The position numbers and the translations under genes are program-made. From positions 1,118,459 through 1,182,458 of the forward strand of contig JAYKAV010003099.1 in the NCBI GenBank assembly GCA_035582835.1: a DNA stretch of 64,000 bases. The letters run 5' to 3'. The notes under the pieces are model-generated. The model had not been told where the DNA came from and ran no database searches. It was given only the letters and a program-made list of their open reading frames with translations. Source of the stretch: Phoebastria nigripes. Lineage: Eukaryota; Chordata; Aves; Procellariiformes; Diomedeidae. This document shows, in pieces, positions 38,075 to 50,100 of this stretch. Positions within the stretch are counted from its first letter, which is position 1. Each line of letters begins with the position of its first letter.

Positions 38075-39932
38075 GGAAATCAGTTAATGATTTTTATTAA
38101 ATTTCAGTGTGTCATAAAATAAATATGGTATATAATATCAAACAGTGAGAAATAAAGCACAAGCATGAAAAGCATGGTAACAAAAGTTACACTCATGACG
38201 GTGTTTAATACTTAGCACTTTAGAAACCATAAAGCCTTTAATTATTTACAAGCAGCAAACTATCTAACATAATTTACAAAGTTGCAGCAGCCTAGTCAAG
38301 GAGTACTGGAAGGGGAAAAAAAATGGAGAGACCGCAATGGAAGACCTTCACTTTGCTCTATCTAGTTAGCACTTTATTACGTACCCTATTTTCCCCTTAT
38401 GTACATACCTCTTTGTAACTTCCATTATTCTCAAAGTTTAATAATTACACTGTATTGTATTTTAGAGCTCAGTTCATCTCTGGGATGGTGTAGTGCCTTT
38501 TGCACTTGAGATACATATTCAAGTAACACTTCAAATAAAAGTAAACATGTGCAAACCAAAGTTATAAGCCTACATGACCCTCGGGTAGTAGTGTCAAACC
38601 AGATGTAGCAGGCGCACGTTAATAGATTAAATTAGGTAATAGCTACAGAAACCTACTCAGAAGTCTAGCCGAGGCCAAAAATGAGAAATGGGAATATTAA
38701 AAAAATGGAACTGAACTGCAAATATACCCTGTTACCACAGACAAAAATTTAATCTGCTGAAACACAAAGACATTTAAGGTCATAACTCAAGATTTAATAT
38801 TTCAACATGAAAAGAAATCCAAGCCATTCGACTTACTTGGGCTTTTGAAACAAATGCAAATGTCTCTGTTTAAAAATTGCTTTTAAATGAGAAAAACAAA
38901 TCAATATATATTAATATATCACCCAAAATAAAAAACATAACACACTCTTCATTTTAGAGCATGCTGCTCATTCAGAATAAAGACAGGACAAAGAAAGAAG
39001 AATTACATTTCATGATGTAATAAAAACATTAAAATTTGTGATCATTAAGTGCACCATCGTACAGGAGAAGCGTGCTCAGAGTGGAAANGTTCTATACCTA
39101 CCGGAATCCATCTTTATTAAAGCAAACAAATCTTTAGGACACTACCTGAAACTGAAATCAGTAATAACTGTATACCATTCAGCTTGCCTTAAGTTTCAGT
39201 CAGGCATATTCCAGCTAGTAGCACCTGTATGCCTCTTCATGATTGTATTCCAGAAATCTTTAAATTTGTGAACAATTTTTTTAAAAAAAGACTGGCTTTT
39301 GCAATCCTTGCAATGCTTATCCTAAACAGCTACTGCAAGTAAACTCTGTTCTGAGCAGCACAAGTTGGGGCTTTTTTCAGAAATCTGAGAGCTGGACTTA
39401 CGTTGGCAGTAGATACAGTACAACAATTTGATGTATTAAACAGTTCCTCAAAAAAGTCTGAAAGGAAGATTTCCCTAAAGACTGTTTAAAAAACCAAACC
39501 AAACCCAAAACACTTCACCCAAGGTCTGCTCAATCCTTCTACTGAAGTTTGGAGCTTGCCAACTTTAAGAATGACAGGAAAAAGGAGGGAATGAGGCAGA
39601 GAGGAAACAGAACTAAATTATTCCCAATTTGTACCGATGAAAAGCTTCAAGTAAAAGGAAATCCACTTGTTAAAGATCTTGCTACATGCACAATCCCTCA
39701 TCAGTTGAAAGCCACAGTAGTTAGCATTGGGTGTAACAGCAGATTTATCATTCATAAAAAACACTGGCAATGTTCCTTCATTCTTAATAACTTGCATCCA
39801 CGGTTTCTGTTTAGAAGCTTCTTAAAAAANGTTTATGGTTCTGCACATTTCATACCAAACTGGAGGAAAATGGTAAACATGTCTTCTTTCGATGCAATCC
39901 CATTCAGCAATCTTCTCCCCAGGAACTCAGTG
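38075..39932 (-). other. CAMSAP1: CAMSAP1 3' UTR (inferred extent)
   Basis: AT-rich with no conserved reading frame, following the stop codon at 39933-39935. The far end is inferred from the poly(A) signal at 38093-38098. Confidence 0.5.
38093..38098 (-). terminator. CAMSAP1: CAMSAP1 poly(A) signal AATAAA (candidate)
   Basis: On the minus strand AATAAA is followed 20-50 bases later by a strong U/GU-rich stretch (ttcctttttatttcatgtg, then cttctgttgttgtgac). That gives a 3' UTR of about 1.85 kb. Other AATAAA sites on this strand (39113-39118, 38373-38378, 37552-37557) have weaker surroundings. Confidence 0.45.
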
Positions 39933-40235
39933 TCATTTACGAGTCTGAGTCTTCTTTGGCACTGCAGGTCGCTTGGCTTGCCACAAGTGGTTATGAATAG
40001 TAAGAGCATCCACGCTGACAGACATGGTTTTGGCTGGAATCACGTTAAACTGTTTTCTGTCCGAACTGTACTTATAAAGTTTGTCAATCATTTTCTTGGT
40101 GATGCTCTTTGGCCCTGTTCCAGTCAGCTTGTAGATTTCTTCAGTGTCAGGATAGTAGCAATAAAGTGCTCTAAACTGGCAGCCAGCATCACGGAACAAA
40201 ATGATGTAGTGGTTGGCATCACATTTTTCTAGTTC
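39933..40235 (-). CDS. CAMSAP1: CAMSAP1 last coding exon (exon 17): CKK domain and stop
   Basis: Encodes ELEKCDANHYIILFRDAGCQ, FRALYCYYPDTEEIYKLTGT, KMIDKLYKYSSDRKQFN, IPAKTMSVSVDALTIHNHLW and KKTQTRK, then stop. This is the core of the CKK fold, the microtubule minus-end recognition domain. Acceptor tgtttaatgcag. Phase 0 start. Confidence 0.98.
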   Translation of the reverse strand, partial: ELEKCDANHYIILFRDAGCQFRALYCYYPDTEEIYKLTGTGPKSITKKMIDKLYKYSSDRKQFNVIPAKTMSVSVDALTIHNHLWQAKRPAVPKKTQTRK

Positions 40236-41077
40236 CTGCATTAAACATAAACAAACATACATATACATAGATTGTTCACGGTGAAAATTCCCCTATTATG
40301 CCAAGCTTTAAGCTTTCACATATAGCTGAATAAGTGTTTCTGAAACACTAGATCAGTAACTATGGTTTTCAGTCCTTCTNTAAACTTACAGTTGAACTCT
40401 TAATACAGGATCATGTTTTCCATAAGTCCATGCAGTCATGGGAAGTAAAGGATTCTCATCAATACAGGTACATTTTAGGAAATGGCATTTACTATAATGC
40501 ATCAGTGGGATTATGAAATGAGCATTACAGAGACTTTTCACTGTGAGTGCATTAATAATTTTGTATTTTAATGTTTACCTCTAATATTGAATTCTTATGT
40601 GGTTCATTCACTTTTCCAGCAAGACAGCAATGAGATATAGCATTGTGAATAATAGGTTTGTTTGATTTGCTGCTGGGTTCCTTAAATAATTTTGGACCTA
40701 AGGAAAATAAATAAGTAAAAATTATTTGCTCTACATTTATGAACATTAAGATTTTCATTCATCAAAGTGAAAAAACCCCCTTAAATATTTTTCTACAATA
40801 ACTTACTTTTAGAGATATTAAACNGAATAAAATACACCTGACAACTTGCAAAAACAGCAATGTGTCACATCATCTATTCCACAGCTTTTTATGACCTGCT
40901 ATTCCTAACAAATGCTCAGACTAAAACAAAATAGTCACCTGTGTATTCTGCCACTGAAGCAATAGAAGATGCTGTTGAAGCGTTCTCCCAATCTCTTTCT
41001 GTGTTTCTGCTAGGATTTCTGCTCAGTATTGGTAAGGACTCCATAGATTCAACTCTGTTGGGGGGGGGGGGGGGGGG

Positions 41078-41112
<35 letters not shown>

Positions 41113-44100
41113 ACACCAAGATTTTGGGTTCTTTCCCCCTCCAGTCTTAAATAAATTCACCAGTCACTGGNCCTGAATGGAACAGGCTATTGTCCCTTTT
41201 CCCCCCCCAAAACAGTCAGGTTCTCCCTGCTAGATTATCAAAGGAAATTTCTATTACTCCTTTGGGAGAAAACAAAACAAAATTCCAAGTTTTACGGAAC
41301 ATCGGAGTTGGCAGCCACATAAAATAGAAGATGAATTCACTAACTACTATTGTGCCTCTATGCCAGTGAACTGAAACAAACAACACTGAATTCCAACACT
41401 ATTTCATAACATAGTAAAAAAAATAAAAAAATAAAAATTAAGCCTATCTCTTTACCTCTGAGATGGCGTGCCACCAGAGTGTACACTTTCAGGTTCAGTT
41501 GTTGCTGCTGAGGCCAGAGAAAGACTGGAACCAGACTGAGCACTGCTCAAGTTATCAGCTACAAAATAAAAGAGAAAATGTGAAACACATTNGTTAAAGC
41601 AGATTTGCAGACTCAGTGAGAGCAAACAAATCAAAATTCTTACGTGTGGAAGAACACTTTGTCCCTGAATCACTGTAAGATTCTTCACGATGGACCGACT
41701 TTGGCCTGGGTTTTTTGGGCTTCGATTTGGGCTTTCCNAGCCCTTGCTCCTCCAAAATTTGCTGCTGTTTTTTCCTTAGATACTCTTGCTTGATAAGTTC
41801 TCTTCGAGCCTTCTCCTCTTCTTTCCGTATTCGGTCCTCCTCAGCTTTGCGACTGAAAAAACACAACATTATATTCAACATATAATAATTTTCCTCATCT
41901 TAAAGATAAAAAGAAGTATTCTTTTCCACATGTTATTACCGAGCTTCGTCTCTTTTTTGTTCAACTTCAGCCTCCAACTGCTGTTTCCGAATCCGAGCCT
42001 CCTCAGCTTTGCGCTGCTGTTTTAAAAGGAACGCTGCACGTTTTTTCGCGAGCTCATCTTCTGCTTTCTGTTCGTCCTGAAAAATTCATAGGGATAGAAA
42101 GTTTTAAAGAACAGAAGAAAATATATTAAGCTGGACATCACAAGATTACTGAGGATTCCAGGAAGATTTTAGGAAAACATAAGCTATTACTTCTGGAAAT
42201 CTTCACATTTTTAGAATTGATGAGTGTAAATCAGAACTGTACTGAACTTTTTGCTGCTCAAGAATAATGTAAGAGACAGTTTTAGTGTTCCCTTAAGTCT
42301 GTGAGGAGGGAAAAAAAAAAAAAAAAAANNNNNNNNNNNNNNNNNNNNNNNNNNNNNNNNNNNNNNNNNNCTTGTTTTTAAGTATGCCTAACCAGCACAA
42401 AACCTTCTAGAACTGCAAAGTACAATGCAACTACCATGTGGGCTAGGATGGACAGCACAAATAACCCCAGCATAACGATAACCTTTGAGTCAATATTAAT
42501 CATACTATACAAAAGCAGAAGTCAAATTCACTGAGATTGAGACAGCCTAGCTCGACTTTCTTGAAAAGAAGTTAAAAAAAAGTATTGTCGTGTCAGCACA
42601 TTTAAGGTATTTACAATAATCATTACAAAGCACAAATGAAGATACTAAATGTTCTGATAGCAGTTCTGAACTTCACTAGAAGGCATAGACANGTATTTTT
42701 TACTTGCATCTACAGCCATACAACTAAACTCTCCATTAGAGCCCTTGACTTTTAGGCTGTTAGGCTGCTCAAAATGGGAGAAATTNGGGTGCAAGTGCCA
42801 AAAAAACCCAGTTCAGACTCTCAGCTCCCTGACAAGTTTTAAAACCTGTTCAGCAGGCTTTTACTAGATACCCATGTTCCATCAGAATTTTTTCTTTCAG
42901 TTGATAAAGGTTCACAGAAAGCTGGGATTTCAAAACAGTAAATTCCTCCCATTGCGTTCTGTGATGCTTTTTGTGCTAAGTATTTACAACACGTTTGTAT
43001 GTCTGTTTCTCACACAGAAAAAAACAAAGGGAAAGAGAAGAAAAGCAAGGTTAATCCTGGTTCCTACTAGAGTTAATAAGAGTCAGGATTTCATACGTTA
43101 AGTCAAAAACTTTTTTCTCCACAAGCAATTCTTCTCCAACGCAGTTTTTTAAAATCCTAATATTGCAACCAGAATGTACTGCTTTCCACCAGAAGACTGA
43201 AGAAGGAAGTGGAAAAAAGAAGTTCTAATGCTGGGCAAATGTGTAACGATAACCAAATATACAAAGGTAATATATTTACCTTGAAGAAAAAACCCACACC
43301 AGACTTCTGATCACCTTCACTAATTATATCCGTAGAGCTATCCTGGTTTTCAAGTTCTCCTTCATCTGGAGCTTTTAAGTCAGACAAGTCTACTTCAATG
43401 AGATTAGCCTTGCTTCTCAGTGGCTCATCCACTGGGACATTTTCTTTTCCTGAGCCATCAGAAGAATTCAACCCTGTTTCCTTGAAGCTGTTATTCACCT
43501 CTCTGCTCATTTCAGAAATAATATTTGCATCTTTGGAGGTGGAGAGAACAAGTGCCCTTTGATTGCTCTNATCATGAAGTCTATAGGTATCAAAGAAACA
43601 CTTTTCTTGAGAACCAATTCCATGATCAGGGCTATTTTCCAAGCTGATTTCTGTTGGTGTCTTTGACAAACTATTGGATGGAAATGGTCTTAAATGTGGT
43701 AAGGTTTCTAGACTTTGTGTTGGGGTTTTAACACGTGCTGAATTTTGTTGTCTGTCTTTAGTGACTTTCAGATCAGCAGGTCTTCCTGATCGAGGACTCC
43801 TTCCTTGACCAAATCGAGGTGGTTTACGAAGACTGTTCATTCCAGTTGGAGAGAGAGGCTCAACAAAATGAATTGATGGTTTTACCTTTTGGTCCTGAGA
43901 GTTACTTCTGGTTCCTGGTGATGGCACTGATGGAGATTTCATAAGTAGTTCCTGTTGCTGAGAAATCTTTAATATAGCCTGCTGAAGTGTACTGATTGTT
44001 TCATTTAGTTTTTCAATAGAAAGATCACATTCATTTATATCCACTTCAGTAACATTGTCTTCAAGGAGGGCAACAGAAATAATTTTACTTTTTTCCAAAT

Positions 44101-47100
44101 CATGTATAGCAGCAGAGTCTTTTGGTTTATGTTGCTCAGCAAAAGCTATGCTTTCTTGCATTTTTACTTTTGTTACTTCTTGAGAATCATTAAGCATTTC
44201 TTCTTTCTCCTCCTCTTTCACAAGGAACTCCTCGGATTTGGAACCCAAAGAAACTTCATCTAAGTCTTCACCATTGTGCCGAGAATATTCTTTTGCAAAA
44301 TGTTCTGGTTTAAGTGGTTGTGGAACATCAGGAGATTTCCCTTTCTTAACAACATGCAAGAAAGCTGCCTTGCCCAATTTTAGTCGCTGCCTTGCTGATA
44401 AGGCTTCCATCTTCTTCTTCTGAGCTTCTATTGCCCTTCGTTTCTCTTCCAACTGCATATGAAGCTGCACCAATTCAGAAGCTAAAAGATTAACGTTATC
44501 TTTATTTTGTCTGTTGGGGCTTTGTTCTCGCTTTTGTTTCCATGTGGTCAGTGGTGCTGGGCAGCTTTCTGATCCATCTGGTGTGGTCTTTTGGGAACTA
44601 CTTGTGCTGGACTTTGTTTCATAGCTATTAAGTCTCTGAAGCTTTCGTTCTGCGAAATTGGTCATTCGGACACTCCCACTAGTCATTGACACACTGCTAA
44701 CTTGAGAAATCGTACTCAAACATGGGCTGGAACGTCCACTAGCATCATCCTTATCTTCATGTTCTTTTACCTTCATATCTTCTTGCAATTTTGCAGATTC
44801 TTCCTCACCAATGTATTTAGTGACTATAGGATGGTCATCTATGACTACCAAATCCTGCTCAGCGTCTTCTATGTCTAAGAGATCTGAATCAGAGTCCTGT
44901 CTCACCATAGTCCATGTAGTATCTGGAACATGCGAATTGAGACTTTTCACATAACTTACATTGACTTTACTTGCTATGTCATCATCAGATTTAGCAGCAT
45001 GAAGAAAAAATCCTCCAGTGGATAGCTCCTGAGTGGAAGGATCTAAACTGCTACTAGCCAAAGGTCTGGAAGCTTCTAACCCTGCCTCCACCAGTGCCAC
45101 CGAGTCTGCAGTACTAGCATCTGCAACTGGAGTGAAATCAGAACTAGAAATTGGAGTAAAAGTCCTATTGAGGTCATGGTCACCATGACTGCTATTTGTT
45201 TTCTTGCGGATCAAAGGCAAGTGTCCTTCGTTTAATCTCTTTGTTATAAAACTCCTTTGTTTCCCCTCCCCACATTCATCTTCTTTATTGATTAACTGTT
45301 TTTCCTTTGCTGGTTTTAGAACTGCAGGCATTAAAGGCTCCAAGTAAAAACTGTCTGGTTTGCTTTCTGAAGTCTCGCTATTTGTTTTTGGAGACCATGC
45401 AGTTGCAACTATGCTGGGCACCCTGGCTGATGCATTCTGCAATTCAAGATCACCACGGTTTGGCCTTTCTTCAGATCTNATTATTGCAATAAGCTCTTCA
45501 TCTTCATCCTCGATTTCAACATTGTTCAGCAAGTTCTTCCCATTAGTCTTCATTGATGGAGGATGGGGCTGATTTTTTGGAGTTACATTAACAATGTTTG
45601 AAGCAAGACTGTCTTTGCTGATTGATCTAGCCAGACTAATGCTATCACCAGACCCAGGGTCCACATCACTACTGGCAGAATGATGAAGAGCAAACGGTGT
45701 TGGCTGAGACAGAGGCCTAGAAAAGATAAGAACAGTCTACTGACACTTAAGCACAAGAAGTTACAATTTGTTGAACTAAGGCCCATGATACAGACAATTA
45801 AAATTTTTGCTCCATTTGAAAATTGTATCCTGTACCAAAAGTGACCAGCAATACTAAATAGCAACTTCAGATACTTAAATTTTCCACAGTGCTTACTGAA
45901 AATCATGTTTCAAGCGTTTTCAATTGCAACCCTAAAATCAGTCATTCTGAAAATGTACATCAAAACAAAACAAAATTAAGCGACTCTCAGACCAGTTCTA
46001 AGGAAGCGATACCACATTACTACAATGAAATTGTCACAGTATCCTTTCATTAATTAGTATTGTAATACTTAAATGCATCTGTTACCTGGGTTTCCTCTCT
46101 GGCCACGCAAGAACTGAACCTCGTGGCTGTCCGTCAACACGGGTCAGAGAATTAGAACGATGCCGATGACCTGAAATATTTTTTAAATTGTTAATGGCTT
46201 AGAAATGGTCTTTAAACTAGCACTTTTACTTTATTTAATAGCAAACATAATAAACTCTTTCACCAAGAGATGGCAGCAGAAAATAGATTTGCTGAATTAT
46301 TAACCACAGACAGACAGTCAAAGCCTGAAAAAAATACAATGAAAACTGACCACATATACATATCTAATTTTTGGATTTCCAAACATGAAACCGTTCAATT
46401 TGCTTTGCCCGTCAGCCTCCCAACGTTAAAAGAAAAAAAAAAAAAAAAAAGGGGGGGGGGGGGGGAAGAGTCCTCATTGCATGTTGTTAGAGCCTAAGCA
46501 GTTGGAATGTTTGGTTGGTACCTTAGCTGATAAAAGAAAAGAAATTCTGAGCATCTCTGTTTAAGTATAAAACCTAGGTTTTCGGTATTTTAAAAAAATG
46601 TTTAGGCAAAATATGTCAAGTACTAGAGTGAGTTTGTCATTCTGGATGACAATCTTACTTCCTAAGACTTTTGCTAGTCTTACGAACAGTTGACAAGTGG
46701 CTTTTTCCTTTCTTTTCACAGAATTGACATTATTAGTCTTAATTTCTTGCGCTTGAGATTCTGAGAAATAAGCTCATTTGTGAGAGGAAAAAGAATTTTA
46801 AAAATCCAGTAACTTTNTTAAAAGATCTTTAAAATCTTTTAATGCAAACAAAGACGATTTACTTAAACTAAACATGCTTACCACTTGGCNGACTGCAGTT
46901 TAATTCAATTTTAGATCATGCACATATATGAACTTATATTTTTATTCATTACTGTATTGACATTGATGGTCACTGCCTATTGAAATGCAAATTCAAGGCA
47001 GACTTACCAGGGCTGTCTTCTCCCTGTAAAGATTTTTGTTGCTTTTGTCTCAAAGGCAGCAGTGGATGGGAAGGGCTAAAGGCAGGGCTTCCTCCTTTGC

Positions 47101-50100
47101 CACTAATTCAGAAAAGCAAAAATTCATTACTACAAGAATTTTTTTTCTNTAATGAGAGAAATTATATAGTTGCAAAGTAACACTGGTAATAGTTACGCCC
47201 CTCCTCTTTAAAACACAATAATATGTCATTAATTTAAATGTTAAAGAAGTTACTTAAAGACAATAAAAGGTTTTCACGTGTAACAATACAAAACTAAACC
47301 TACTGCCTGAAATCAAACTGTNTAAGTTTCTAAATACAGCAGATTTAAAATGTAGCTTATGTAAATAGTATATTAGAGACAAAGTAAAGGCTGAAATAAC
47401 TTANTGGTTGTCATCAAACTTAGGTCAGCTAAAAAACCTTGTCATTAATCTTCTCGTACAATAGAACCTATTTAAGTTTGTTTTCATATCACCATTTATA
47501 GAATATGGATAGTAAAGTTGAGCTGCTTGAACAGCTTTCACATTTCACATTTTTTTCAAAATAGAAGTTAAACTAACTTCTTCTATCCTGCAATGGTGAC
47601 ATTTACTGGTGGGGCTTATTGGCATTTGCCAAACAAAGATCAAACATAACAGTGCAAAGTATTTCTTTGAACTTCGGAATTGAGAATATTTTAGAGATTG
47701 ACTGCACACAACTCACATTCACTCAGTTTATAGCAAAATCAGAACATTTAGTGGCAGAAATTCCTAAGTTATCCAAATGGAAGCATAAATTGAAGGTTAG
47801 TCTAAACAACATGAACAGACTTACAGATAGTCAGGCTCCTCAGGGTGCAGGTAGTATCTATTGCAAGCTTCAGGGCCTGTCTGAGCCGAGGGCTGCAAGT
47901 CTGCTGGACTTGTACTAGCAGGGCTAGCCATGAAACTTCGCTTAGTTGCATTGGAAATAGGAACAGGTGGACGACTGCTCTTCTGCTGCAACACTGTTTT
48001 AACTGTGCATATATTTATAACATTAACACAACTTATACTAGCCATTAAAATAACAAGACAGAACAGGTAGTTTTCAGATTGCAGTACGTTAGAATGAAAA
48101 CTTTACGACACAACACTAAAATGAAACCTTAAGTACTAGTCTTTATTTAAAATATGTATCTTATGGTGACCTTAATGGAAAGAAAGTTACAACTAAATAG
48201 TTAGGTAATTATTTCCCTGAAACCACTATCTCATTCAAAAAAATTAGAACTTAAGTGGATCTAGGACTAACTTTCCTTCCATTTTTACTGCTCTCAAAGA
48301 TCCCCAGCAAGCAGAAAGTTTGGGTAGAAACAAAACTCCAAAGGAAACACCTCTGTGCAACAGTTTCATTGTAATGTAAGTATTTTTGAAATAATATGCT
48401 AACATTTATCAAGAGTTAAAACTTACCATCTTTTATTTCCTGAATATCTCTTGGTTGTACAAAGTCTGGTTTGACATTCTCAAACCACCAGAAGAGTTCC
48501 GCAATGAATACCATGACGTTAGGCTAAAACAGAAAAAAAGAAAAAACACCTCACAATAACAAAACACTTATGATTTACCTACATTTTATTTAAAAATATA
48601 TCCTTCATTATGTTTCTTACCTTTAAAACCAAAGGAGCATATAGCATGTCTTCCAATGTGAGGTAAAAGCATTTGTTCAGATATTCATTTGAGAATTCTC
48701 TCAAAAGTTGAATATTATAGAGGCTGTCTGCAATTGATGTTACCTCCTTCAAACAAATATCTAGAAAGGTGAGAAAGATGAGTAAGTTACGACACTATTC
48801 CAATGTATGAACCTTCCATCCACAACTAACAGAAACACTACATACAGGAACTTCACAGGCTGCTTATACACCATCATTTAATATTTATTGGCTACCAGTG
48901 ACATTTCTCTACCTGTTAAATACCAGAGGAATAGGAAAAGGAGGAAGAAAAACACAGATAAAACAGTATCAATTTTGTGTTCATTTTAGAATCCATGTAG
49001 GATTCTGTCTATCACAGCAACAGAAAAGGTAAGCAGGCTACAAAGAACACACATAATGACAAAATACAAAAGCAATTAAAAACAGAGATCTTGATTTGCA
49101 AACAATAAAAGGTTACTCCTAGGATTCACAGTGCTGGTTCCTTCTGAAAACATTCAGGAGCTCTGCAAGGTACAACATNTCTGAGAATTTAAAAACCAAT
49201 ACAAAATGTTGATTTGTAGAAGTTAAATGCAACAAGGACATGGAATTATTAAGAAAAACATTTTCTGGGAAAGAGAACTCACATTTGCAACGCTGAAGAG
49301 TGACAATTGCTGAAGACTGGGAGAAACTATTTTAAAATCTAGATTTTAAAATGTCAAATTATGTACTCCTACAGAAGAACATGAGAACTATCAGCTAACA
49401 GTAGTGGACATGTATTCCTTCTTTATGGTTTATTGAAACCAAGCTCAGTTATTTGAACAAAGAAAGCCGTATCATCTAGCTCTATAAAAGAAAGGATTAT
49501 TTTGTAGCTCATAATATACAGAGCGGAGCCTTCTAAACACAGTAAGTAAAAAAACAAAAATCAAAGAGAGGTTACTTTTTAAATACACTGATGCAGATTC
49601 CATATGTGACCTGACTAACTTGCGGTAGTCCACTACCAATTAGATGTGTTGCATTTTTATTTGATAATGTATTTCTAGTTCAACTTTCAAAGATTGAAGC
49701 AATTTTTTTTTTTTTTTTTTTTAGAAACCTTTATTACATACCATCTAGTTTCATTTGCTCTGGACAATAATAGTGTATCACAGCTAGAAGAGCAGCACCA
49801 TCACTACCATCCTTCATCAAATCTTCAAGCAAAGGAAAGTAAGGTAATTGCCTGCTTGAAAGATGGTCTCTTCGGTAACGCACCTAACAAAAGTAAACAA
49901 GTGTTCATATGATGCTAACAAAAAGAAAAAAAAAATTTTTCTTAAGCACTGAAAACTCTTTACGGTGGATCCTTTATAGCATTCTGCTCCAAGTCAAAAA
50001 CAATTTACAAGGTTATACTTTTCTCTCAATGGAAGCCAATTCTGAAGAATACGGTGCTTCCCTTTTAATCATTCTCCTCATAACTGNAAGCAATCCGTGC

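Larger units (their letters stand above)
28255..38075. other. Interval between the convergent KCNT1 and CAMSAP1 genes
   Basis: Mostly AT-rich with poly(A)/poly(T) tracts (T17 at 30449-30465, A18 at 34453-34470, T22 at 37494-37515). GC/CpG-rich patches stand out at 28.8-29.0, 31.18-31.45, 33.30-33.57, 35.1-35.2, 36.1-36.3 and 37.25-37.47 kb. No known gene family was recognised. Candidate minus-strand exons are listed separately with low confidence. Confidence 0.5.

Noticed and set aside
39549..40232. A 227-codon plus-strand open frame near the CAMSAP1 3' end
   Set aside because: It is largely antisense to the CKK exon and its 3' UTR; the minus-strand frame matches a known protein.
43157..43279. 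Continuation of the giant CAMSAP1 exon reading frame past GFFFK
   Set aside because: A GTAAAT donor after the Lys codon and the in-phase exon at 41940-42076 match the known protein; the continuation is intron.
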